Assembly (NCBI GenBank): GCA_020636575.1
Contig: JACJXP010000001.1
Span: 1,054,001 to 1,118,000, forward strand
Reading direction: 5' to 3'
Origin: Chitinophagales bacterium
GTDB taxonomy: Bacteria; Bacteroidota; Bacteroidia; Chitinophagales; Chitinophagaceae
Length of the DNA: 64,000 nucleotides
The notes under the pieces were generated by a model that was not told the DNA's origin, ran no database searches, and saw nothing but the letters and a program-made list of their open reading frames with translations. Below, piece after piece: positions 24,950 through 32,405 of the stretch. Numbering within the stretch: the first letter of the stretch is position 1; each line of letters opens with the position of its first letter. The position numbers were made by a program, and so were the translations under genes.

Positions 24950-26392
24950 ATGAGTAAATTAAGATCAATAACCATTATTTACATTCTGCTGAGTTGTCCT
25001 GCATTATTGATGGGTCAGCCTAAGAAGAACGGAACTTACGGCGATGGGCCCGACAGCATTCCCGTTCAAGGGATTATTAAAGGCCTTAATAATGATCAAC
25101 TATTAGAAACAGTACAAAAACAGACTTTTCGTTTTTTCTGGCATAATGCTCATCCTGTGAGTGGGATGGCATTAGAAAGAAGTGACACCGTACTTGCAGA
25201 ACACTATTGGGATTATATTAATGAAGCATGGGACCAGCCTAATTTTAGCACAACAGAGTTTGGCCCTGATGCATGTGCTGTAGGAGGAACAGGATTTGGA
25301 ATCATGAGTACAATAGTTGCGGTGGAAAGAGGATGGATAGGAAGAGATACTGCCGTGCGGCGGTTAATAAAGATCGCAGACTTTTTAATGAATGCAGATT
25401 GCTTTCATGGCATCTATCCGCACTTTATGAATGGAAGAACAGGCAAAACAATAAAGTTTGACAGGCTGGATGATGCAGCAGATATTGTTGAGACCTCTTA
25501 TCTCTTAATGGGATTTTTATGTGCAAGAGAGTATTTTAATAAGGATATTCCAAGAGAGATCTATTTGCGGAAACGAATAACTACAATGTGGAATGTTGCC
25601 AACTGGAATTGGCACACAAACGGCCAGAATAAATTATACTGGCATTGGAGTCCGAATAATGGTTTTGATATGAACTTCCCGGTGTGGGGGTGGAATGAAT
25701 GCCTGATAACATATATTATGGCAGCATCTTCTCCTTATCATTCCATTTCAAAAGATGTTTATAATGGTACCTGGGTTGGAAGTAATGGGTTCAAAAATGG
25801 AAATGTTTATTATGGGCATAAACTTCCGTTAGGGAATTTTGATAAGGGTGGTCCCCTGTTCTTTGAGCAATATACCTTTCAGGGGATTGATCCAAAGGGC
25901 TTGCAGGATACGCTTGGCAATGATTATTGGGAGCAAGCTACCAATCACACTTTGATCAACAGGGCGTATTGTATTGAAAACCCAAAACAGTATAAAGGGT
26001 ATAGTGAATCCTGCTGGGGATTAACGGCGGGTGACAGTTATAAAGGCTATGTGGCACATTGCCCTGAAGTTGATATGGGAGTGATACAACCCACCGCGGC
26101 AATTTCTTCAATGCCGTTCACACCAAAGGAAAGCATGAAGGCGCTTCGGTTTTTCTACGAGGATCTGGGAAAGAAAATATGGAAAGAATATGGTTTTGTT
26201 GATGGTTTCAGCATTCATCATAACTGGTATGCAAAAAGCCATATCGCTATTGACCAGGGTCCTATTATTGTTATGATCGAGAATTATAGAACAGGGTTAT
26301 TATGGAAATTATTTATGCGAATTCCTGATATACAAAATGGGTTAATAAAACTTGGGTTTAATAGTCCGTGGTTTAATAAAAATAAGCAATGA
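24950..26392 (+). CDS. GH144-type hydrolase, third copy
   Basis: 480 residues with a cleavable signal peptide (ends near LLMGQPKK) and no lipobox Cys at the cleavage site, so periplasmic rather than lipid-anchored. Family blocks: QKQTFRFFWHNAHPVSGMAL, GFGIMSTIVAVERGWIGRDT, AADIVETSYLLMGFLCAREY, YWHWSPNNGFDMNFPVWGWN and IDQGPIIVMIENYRTGLLWK. It has an insertion of about 20 residues after the first block (LAEHYWDYINEAWDQPNF) that the other copies lack. The different location suggests it handles imported oligosaccharides. It overlaps the next gene by 4 bp. Confidence 0.87.
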   Translation: MSKLRSITIIYILLSCPALLMGQPKKNGTYGDGPDSIPVQGIIKGLNNDQLLETVQKQTFRFFWHNAHPVSGMALERSDTVLAEHYWDYINEAWDQPNFSTTEFGPDACAVGGTGFGIMSTIVAVERGWIGRDTAVRRLIKIADFLMNADCFHGIYPHFMNGRTGKTIKFDRLDDAADIVETSYLLMGFLCAREYFNKDIPREIYLRKRITTMWNVANWNWHTNGQNKLYWHWSPNNGFDMNFPVWGWNECLITYIMAASSPYHSISKDVYNGTWVGSNGFKNGNVYYGHKLPLGNFDKGGPLFFEQYTFQGIDPKGLQDTLGNDYWEQATNHTLINRAYCIENPKQYKGYSESCWGLTAGDSYKGYVAHCPEVDMGVIQPTAAISSMPFTPKESMKALRFFYEDLGKKIWKEYGFVDGFSIHHNWYAKSHIAIDQGPIIVMIENYRTGLLWKLFMRIPDIQNGLIKLGFNSPWFNKNKQ

Positions 26393-27243
26393 AAAAATTC
26401 AGTAGACTTTTTGCCATTTTATTATTATTTCCTTGCATGTTGTATGCACAGGGACAGGTTAAAGTAATGTCTTATAACATTCGACTGAGCTTAAAATCAG
26501 ATGGGGAAAATTGGTGGGAGAACAGGAAAGATAAAGTTACCAATTTGATGAATTATTATGAAGCGGATTTTATTGGCATGCAGGAAGTGCTGCAGGTACA
26601 GCTGGATTATCTTAAAGAAAATCTTACTGATTATAATTATATCGGGGTGGCAAGAGATGATGGCAAAAAGGCCGGTGAATATTCCTGTATATTTTATAAC
26701 AAAGACAGGTATACATTAATACAGGGTTCAACTTTCTGGTTGTCACCCACGCCGGATCTGCCTTCAAAAGGATGGGATGCTGCTTTAAACAGGGTTTGTA
26801 CTTGTGGATTATTCAGAAATAAAAGATCAAAGCAAATGGTTTGGGTTTTTAATACCCATTTTGACCATATTGGAAAGTTAGCGAGACTGGAGTCGGCGAA
26901 ACTGATAATTGAGAAAATAAACGAGTTGAATACCAAAGGGTATCCTGTGATCCTTACTGGAGATTTTAATTCCAGGCCTGAGGATGAACCTGCTAAATAT
27001 ATTATGTCAAACATGCAAAACACCAGGGATATCAGCAAGCTGGTATTGGGCAACGCTGATACCTGGAATGCTTTCAAATTCAATGAAAAACCAGACGGAT
27101 GTATTGATTATATTTTTGTTACTAAAAACAAACGTATCAATGTTTTAAAATTTGCTACGCTTACAGACTCTTATGATCTTAAGTATCCTTCAGATCACTT
27201 TCCGATAATGGCTACAATTGCAATAGCAAATAAAATGAAATGA
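26389..27243 (+). CDS. Secreted endonuclease/exonuclease/phosphatase (EEP) family protein
   Basis: 284 residues, signal peptide ending near MLYAQGQ. The EEP fold motifs are VKVMSYNIRLSL, DFIGMQEV (metal-binding Glu), FNTHFDH, LTGDFNSRPED and PSDHFPI (catalytic His). Members cleave phosphodiester or phosphomonoester bonds in nucleic acids, sphingomyelin or inositol phosphates. In this operon a role in removing phospho-substituents from a glycan is possible, which is inference. Start ATG overlaps the GH144 stop (ATGA), as does its own stop with the DoxX start, showing tight translational coupling. Confidence 0.9.
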   Translation: MKKFSRLFAILLLFPCMLYAQGQVKVMSYNIRLSLKSDGENWWENRKDKVTNLMNYYEADFIGMQEVLQVQLDYLKENLTDYNYIGVARDDGKKAGEYSCIFYNKDRYTLIQGSTFWLSPTPDLPSKGWDAALNRVCTCGLFRNKRSKQMVWVFNTHFDHIGKLARLESAKLIIEKINELNTKGYPVILTGDFNSRPEDEPAKYIMSNMQNTRDISKLVLGNADTWNAFKFNEKPDGCIDYIFVTKNKRINVLKFATLTDSYDLKYPSDHFPIMATIAIANKMK

Positions 27244-27659
27244 TGAGTTTAATGAAAGCACAACCTTTTTATCAGTCTGGTGGTCTCATGGCTATCCGGT
27301 GTATCCTGGGTGTATTGTTGATTTATCATGGTACGGAAGTGTTTGATCAGTCTATTATAAATAAATATTTATCATGGGATGTGTTTAAAATTAGTGCCGG
27401 GAAAACTCTTGTCTATACCGGAAAAATATTAGAACTAGTTGCGGGAATATTTTTTCTTTTGGGGTTTTGTACAAGAATTGCATCACTGTGTACAATAGGG
27501 GTGATGGGATTTATTGCTTTTTTTATTGGAAAGGGAAAGATATGGTATGAGGATCAGCATCCATTTCTCTTCATCCTGCTTGCATTGGTTTTCTTTTTTA
27601 CTGGACCTGGCTCGTTAAGTATAGATGCATTACTTTTTAAGAAAAAAAGAGTTCAGTAA
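27240..27659 (+). CDS. DoxX family membrane protein
   Basis: 139 residues with about four hydrophobic helices (AIRCILGVLLIYHGTEVF, LELVAGIFFLLGFCTRIA, TIGVMGFIAFFIG, FLFILLALVFFFTGPGSLS), the size and pattern of the DoxX family. Relatives are linked to thiosulfate:quinone or other membrane redox proteins, though most are uncharacterised. It overlaps the EEP gene by 4 bp and ends exactly one base before the GMC oxidoreductase start. That placement suggests a membrane electron-transfer partner for the dehydrogenase. Confidence 0.85.
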   Translation: MMSLMKAQPFYQSGGLMAIRCILGVLLIYHGTEVFDQSIINKYLSWDVFKISAGKTLVYTGKILELVAGIFFLLGFCTRIASLCTIGVMGFIAFFIGKGKIWYEDQHPFLFILLALVFFFTGPGSLSIDALLFKKKRVQ

Positions 27660-29384
27660 ATGCCCGATACAACACATGTCAATATCAATGTAAAAGGTAA
27701 AGGACAAAATACCTTTGATGTGATTGTGATCGGCAGTGGTATCAGCGGTGGCTGGGCGGCAAAAGAGCTTTGTGAAAAAGGCTTGAAAACACTGGTACTA
27801 GAAAGGGGGAGAAATATTGAGCATATCAAAGATTATCCTACTATGAATCTGGCGCCGTGGGAATTTAAAAACAGGGGGCGGGTAACAAAGAAAATACTGG
27901 ATGAAAATCCTTTGATCTCAAAAGCAGCCGGGTATGATGAAACAACAAGACATTTCTTTGTAAAAGATAAAGATCATCCTTATATCCAGGAAAAACCATT
28001 TGATTGGATACGGGGCTACCAGGTTGGCGGCAAATCATTAATATGGGGCCGGGCCTGTGCAAGATGGGCTGAAATGGATTTTGAAATGCCGATAAGAGAT
28101 GGATATGGAATTGACTGGCCTATTCGCTATAAGGATGTGGCACCATGGTATAGTCATGTAGAAAAATTTATTGGTGTATGCGGCGTTAAAGAAAATATTG
28201 AAACAATGCCTGACGGCGAATTCCTGGAAGGATATGAATTGAATTGTGTGGAGCAGCATATAAAAGGGGTGATGTGGGATAAGTTTAAGCGATACTATGC
28301 ATCCGGGAGATGGGCACAGGTTACAAGCCCGAATGAAATACAAAAAAAGCAGGGTCGTCATTGTGAGAATAGAAATCTTTGTATGAGAGGTTGTCCTTTT
28401 GGTGGTTACTTTAGTTCAGTTACATCCACTTTGCCATGGGCTATGCAAACAGGGAATCTTGCGGTACGACCATTTTCAGTAGTTCATTCAATTATTTATG
28501 ATCAGGAAAAAGGGAAGGCTTCTGGGGTAAGAGTAATTGATACAAATTCAAAAGAAACCACAGAGTTTTTTGCTGATATCATCTTTGTCAACGCTTCTGC
28601 ACTTAACAGTAACCTGATATTATTGAATTCAATATCTGATCGTTTTCCCAATGGATTAGGTAATGATAATGGCTTGCTGGGAAAATACGTTTGTCATCAT
28701 AATTACCGTGCCGGACTTGGGGGCACTTTTGAAGGCTTTACAGATAAATATTATAAAGTAGGGAAGCCCGCAGAATGTATTGTCCCTAATTTCAGAAATG
28801 TACACAAACAGGATTCTGACTTTGTGGGAGGGTATGTGATCTTTTCTGGTGCGGGAAGAGAACGGTTAAGTGATAGAGGATTAACCTCAACGATCGGGGC
28901 TGATTTCAAAAAAGAGATCAGTGAACCGGGTGGATGGACAGCCTATATGTATATGCAGGGGGAAACAATACCTAAAAAAGAGAATCATGTAAAGCTAAGT
29001 AGAGATAAAACGGATCAATGGGGTATGCCATTATTGATCACATCTGTCGGGTATGATGATAATGATGATAGAATGGTAAAAGATTTTTTAGAACAAGGGA
29101 GAGCTATGCTGGAGGCAGCTGGGGCAACCATTACTTACGAGTATGATAATCACCAGGCACCCGGTTTGGATATACATGAAATGGGGGGAGTCAGAATGGG
29201 AAGGGACCCCAAAACATCATTATTGAATGAATGGAACCAGATGCATCAATGTAAAAATGTATTTGTGACGGATGGCGCCTGTATGACAAGCACCGGGAAC
29301 CAAAGCCCGTCTATCCTTTATATGACATTGACAGCAAGAGCTGTAGATTATGCTATACAGGAAATGAAAAAAAGAAATTTATGA
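27660..29384 (+). CDS. GMC oxidoreductase (FAD sugar dehydrogenase, large subunit)
   Basis: 574 residues. FAD-binding motif GSGISG (residues 25-30) and GLKTLVLERG; the GMC C-terminal part has the catalytic His in DIHEMGGVRMG (about 505) and the second conserved region TGNQSPSILYMTLTARAVDY. A Cys group (CENRNLCMRGCPFGG) resembles that of gluconate 2-dehydrogenase or glucoside 3-dehydrogenase large subunits. It lacks a signal peptide, so it is probably exported with the Tat-bearing subunit encoded next. It would oxidise a sugar or glycoside, with C3 of glucosides the leading guess. No cytochrome c subunit is encoded nearby. Confidence 0.88.
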   Translation: MPDTTHVNINVKGKGQNTFDVIVIGSGISGGWAAKELCEKGLKTLVLERGRNIEHIKDYPTMNLAPWEFKNRGRVTKKILDENPLISKAAGYDETTRHFFVKDKDHPYIQEKPFDWIRGYQVGGKSLIWGRACARWAEMDFEMPIRDGYGIDWPIRYKDVAPWYSHVEKFIGVCGVKENIETMPDGEFLEGYELNCVEQHIKGVMWDKFKRYYASGRWAQVTSPNEIQKKQGRHCENRNLCMRGCPFGGYFSSVTSTLPWAMQTGNLAVRPFSVVHSIIYDQEKGKASGVRVIDTNSKETTEFFADIIFVNASALNSNLILLNSISDRFPNGLGNDNGLLGKYVCHHNYRAGLGGTFEGFTDKYYKVGKPAECIVPNFRNVHKQDSDFVGGYVIFSGAGRERLSDRGLTSTIGADFKKEISEPGGWTAYMYMQGETIPKKENHVKLSRDKTDQWGMPLLITSVGYDDNDDRMVKDFLEQGRAMLEAAGATITYEYDNHQAPGLDIHEMGGVRMGRDPKTSLLNEWNQMHQCKNVFVTDGACMTSTGNQSPSILYMTLTARAVDYAIQEMKKRNL

Positions 29385-29385
29385 T

Positions 29386-29958
29386 ATGAACAGGAGAGAC
29401 CTGATTAAACAAATAGCTCTGTTGACAGGGGCTGCAGTAGCAGGCAGTGAAATATTTCTTTCTGGCTGTAAAAGTAACGATAGAACTGTTTCAGGATTTT
29501 TCACGAAAACAGATATTTCCTTTTTTGATGAAGTGGCAGAAACGATTATACCGAAAACAAACACACCCGGAGCAAAAGAAGCTGAAGTCGGAATATTCAT
29601 AGCATCATTTTCCACTGATTGTTACGATGAAGCCGAAATAGAAACATTGAAAAAAGGAATAAATGAACTGAACCAGGCTGCCGAAAAAAAATATAGCAAT
29701 AATTTTATTTTACTCAATGCATCTCAAAAACAAACATTGTTAACAGATATTGATAGGGAAGCCCAAAAATATAACGAAGAAAACGAGAGATCCGGGAAAC
29801 AGAAATTGCCCCATTATTTCACGCTGATGAAACAAATGACATTGCTTGGATTCTTTACATCGAAACCGGGAACTACCCAGGTTCTTCGTTATGTACCTGT
29901 GCCGGGGAAATATTTCGGCTGTATCGAATATAAAAAAGGAGAACCTTCCTGGGCTTGA
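29386..29958 (+). CDS. Gluconate 2-dehydrogenase subunit 3 family, Tat lipoprotein
   Basis: 190 residues. The N-terminus combines a twin-arginine motif (NRRDLIKQIALL) with a lipobox (FLSGC, Cys28), so the folded complex is exported by Tat and lipid-anchored. The body matches the small gamma subunit family: FFDEVAETIIPKTNTPGAKEA near the start and FFTSKPGTTQVLRYVPVPGKYFGC near the end (family form: GYYTSxxG...LxYxPVPG). It starts 1 bp after the GMC stop. The pair forms the dehydrogenase. Confidence 0.9.
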   Translation: MNRRDLIKQIALLTGAAVAGSEIFLSGCKSNDRTVSGFFTKTDISFFDEVAETIIPKTNTPGAKEAEVGIFIASFSTDCYDEAEIETLKKGINELNQAAEKKYSNNFILLNASQKQTLLTDIDREAQKYNEENERSGKQKLPHYFTLMKQMTLLGFFTSKPGTTQVLRYVPVPGKYFGCIEYKKGEPSWA

Positions 29959-29977
29959 AATGACTTAAAAGTTTGAT

Positions 29978-31717
29978 ATGAAAGTATTATTCGGATTTTT
30001 ATTTACTATTACTGTTGCCACTTGTTATAGTCAGCCAAAAACATATTGCAACCCGGTCAATGTTGATTATGGGTATACTCCTCATCCCAGTTTTACAGCA
30101 TGGGGCAAGCATAGGGCAACTGCTGACCCTGTTATTGTTAACTATAAAGGTGATTTTTATTTGTTCAGCACTAACCAGTGGGGTTATTGGTGGAGTAGCG
30201 ATATGAGCAAATGGAATTTTGTTTCCAAAAGATTTTTAAGACCGTGGAATGATACGAAAGATGAACTATGTGCACCAGCAGTAGGAGTTATTGGAGATAC
30301 CATGATCGTTTTTGGAAGTACATATACAAAGACATTCACATTATGGGGTAGTACTGACCCGAAAGAGAATAAATGGTTCCCGCTGGTAGATTCGTTTGAG
30401 ATCGGGGGATGGGATCCGGCGTTCTTTACAGATGATGATGGCCGCTTGTATATGTACAATGGCAGCAGTAATAATTATCCTTTATACGGTGTTGAACTTG
30501 ACAGAAAAACGTTTAAGCCGATCGGGACAAGAACCCCCATGTATATATTGCAGGACTGGCGTTATGGCTGGCAGCGCTTTGGAGAGCACATGGACAATAC
30601 TTTTTTAGATCCGTTTATAGAAGGAGCATGGATGACAAAGCATAACGGCAAATACTACTTTCAATACGGGGCACCCGGAACAGAGATGAGTGGTTATTCT
30701 GATGGGGTTGTAGTTAGTGAAGCTCCGTTGTTTGACGGACACCAGATATTTCCACAGAGCGATCCTTATAGTTCCAAGATGGGGGGCTTTTCGAGAGGTG
30801 CCGGTCATGGAGCCACATTCCAGGATAATAAGGGTAATTATTGGCATATATCTACCAGTATTATCTGTGTAAAAAATACATGGGAAAGAAGAATGGGAAT
30901 ATGGCCATCTGGGTTTGATAAAGATGATGTGATGTGGTGTAATACTGTGTTTGGAGATTATCCTCATTACCTGCCGGGAACAGAAGGCAAGGAGCATGGA
31001 GAATTTGCCGGCTGGTATTTATTGAATTATAAAAAACCCATTACTGTTTCATCAACTCTTGAAAGTTTTTATGCAAACAACGCAGTAGATGAGAGTATTA
31101 AAACATATTGGAGTGCAAAAACGGCTGACAAAGGTGAATGGATCCAGTCTGACCTGGGAAGTATATCAACAGTTCATGCTATTCAGATCAATTATGCTGA
31201 TCAGGATGCAGAGTTTATTGGCAAACAAACGGATATCTATCATCAATACAAAGTATATTATTCCTTAGATGGTAAAAAATGGAATGTACTAATTGATAAA
31301 AGTAAAAACCAAACGGATGTTCCGCATGATTATGTTGAGTTATCAGAGCCGGTTCAGGCGAGATTTATAAAACTGGAGAACATTCATATGCCAACAGGGA
31401 AGTTTGCCATTAGTGGCTTACGGGTATTTGGAAATGGTGGTGGCGAGAAACCCAAAGAAGTAAAGGACCTGATCATTTTAAGAACAGAAAAAGATAAACG
31501 AAGCGCTTACATAAAATGGAACCCAGTTGATAATGCCTTTGCTTATAATTTATATTGGGGAACAGCGCCTGACAAGTTATACAATTGTATCATGATATAT
31601 GATTTCAATGAGTATTGGTTCAAAGCAATGGACAGCGAAAAAGATTATTATTTTACGATTGAAGCAATAAATGAGAACGGGGTAAGTGCAAAACATAAAA
31701 TAGCAGAGGTTAAATAA
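29978..31717 (+). CDS. GH43-like hydrolase with discoidin (F5/8C) and fibronectin III modules
   Basis: 579 residues, signal peptide ending near CYSQPK. A five-bladed propeller of the GH43 clan shows the three acidic residues D50 (ATADPVIV), D146 (GGWDPAFF) and E215 (FIEGAW). A discoidin-type domain follows (about 350-490, VDESIKTYWSAKTADKGEW to ISGLRVFG), then an FN3-like domain to the end. GH43 members usually act on arabinose, xylose or beta-1,3-galactose linkages; the true substrate here is not clear and may be a side chain on the glucan. 19 bp after the subunit 3 gene. Confidence 0.82.
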   Translation: MKVLFGFLFTITVATCYSQPKTYCNPVNVDYGYTPHPSFTAWGKHRATADPVIVNYKGDFYLFSTNQWGYWWSSDMSKWNFVSKRFLRPWNDTKDELCAPAVGVIGDTMIVFGSTYTKTFTLWGSTDPKENKWFPLVDSFEIGGWDPAFFTDDDGRLYMYNGSSNNYPLYGVELDRKTFKPIGTRTPMYILQDWRYGWQRFGEHMDNTFLDPFIEGAWMTKHNGKYYFQYGAPGTEMSGYSDGVVVSEAPLFDGHQIFPQSDPYSSKMGGFSRGAGHGATFQDNKGNYWHISTSIICVKNTWERRMGIWPSGFDKDDVMWCNTVFGDYPHYLPGTEGKEHGEFAGWYLLNYKKPITVSSTLESFYANNAVDESIKTYWSAKTADKGEWIQSDLGSISTVHAIQINYADQDAEFIGKQTDIYHQYKVYYSLDGKKWNVLIDKSKNQTDVPHDYVELSEPVQARFIKLENIHMPTGKFAISGLRVFGNGGGEKPKEVKDLIILRTEKDKRSAYIKWNPVDNAFAYNLYWGTAPDKLYNCIMIYDFNEYWFKAMDSEKDYYFTIEAINENGVSAKHKIAEVK

Positions 31718-31729
31718 ATCAGTATAAAT

Positions 31730-32392
31730 ATGTTCAGAAGAATTTTTCTATTTGTTTTCACAGTCATTACTGCAACTACATTGCAGGCACAGCCATTCAT
31801 CGGGGAGATCAGGGAGTTCAAAAAAATGGATTCCATTTCAGCTCCGCCTGAATATTCTATTTTATTTGTGGGGAGTTCATCTTTTAGAATGTGGGCAGAT
31901 GTGGCTGACTATTTCCCTTCTCACCATATTATCAATCGGGGATTTGGTGGCTCAACTTTACTCGATGTGATCAGGTATGAAAAAGATATCATATTTCCTT
32001 ACAATCCCAAACAAATTGTCATTTACTGCGGGGAAAATGATATTGCTGCAGATAGTTCTGTAACGGGTAAAATAGTTTATAAGAGGTTCAAAAAATTATT
32101 TCATGATATCCGTAAACAGTTTCCCCATGTAAGGATCACTTACGTATCGATAAAGCCTAGCCCCAGCCGTTGGCATTTGCGTAATAAAATGGTAGATGGA
32201 AATAAAAGAATTGAAAAATTTCTTGCCCGAAGAAAACCCTCACCTCCCCCACATTTCATTAATGTTTGGGACGCTATGCTCGGCCCTGACGGGACACCAA
32301 TGAAGGATATATTTATTCAGGACAACCTGCATATGAACAAAAAAGGATATGCTATTTGGAAAAAATTAATTGAACCATATTTATCAAAGTAA
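31730..32392 (+). CDS. SGNH/GDSL-family hydrolase (candidate deacylase)
   Basis: 220 residues with signal peptide (MFRRIFLFVFTVITATTLQAQ). SGNH blocks: I, FVGSSSFRMW with catalytic Ser50; II, NRGFGGST; III, GEND (N103); V, QDNLHMNKKGY with D198 and H201. The set is complete, so it should be an active esterase. SGNH proteins in PULs usually remove acetyl or other acyl groups from glycans. It lies 12 bp after the GH43 gene and 13 bp before the GH3 start. Confidence 0.88.
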   Translation: MFRRIFLFVFTVITATTLQAQPFIGEIREFKKMDSISAPPEYSILFVGSSSFRMWADVADYFPSHHIINRGFGGSTLLDVIRYEKDIIFPYNPKQIVIYCGENDIAADSSVTGKIVYKRFKKLFHDIRKQFPHVRITYVSIKPSPSRWHLRNKMVDGNKRIEKFLARRKPSPPPHFINVWDAMLGPDGTPMKDIFIQDNLHMNKKGYAIWKKLIEPYLSK

Positions 32393-32405
32393 TAAACACC
32401 CAATA

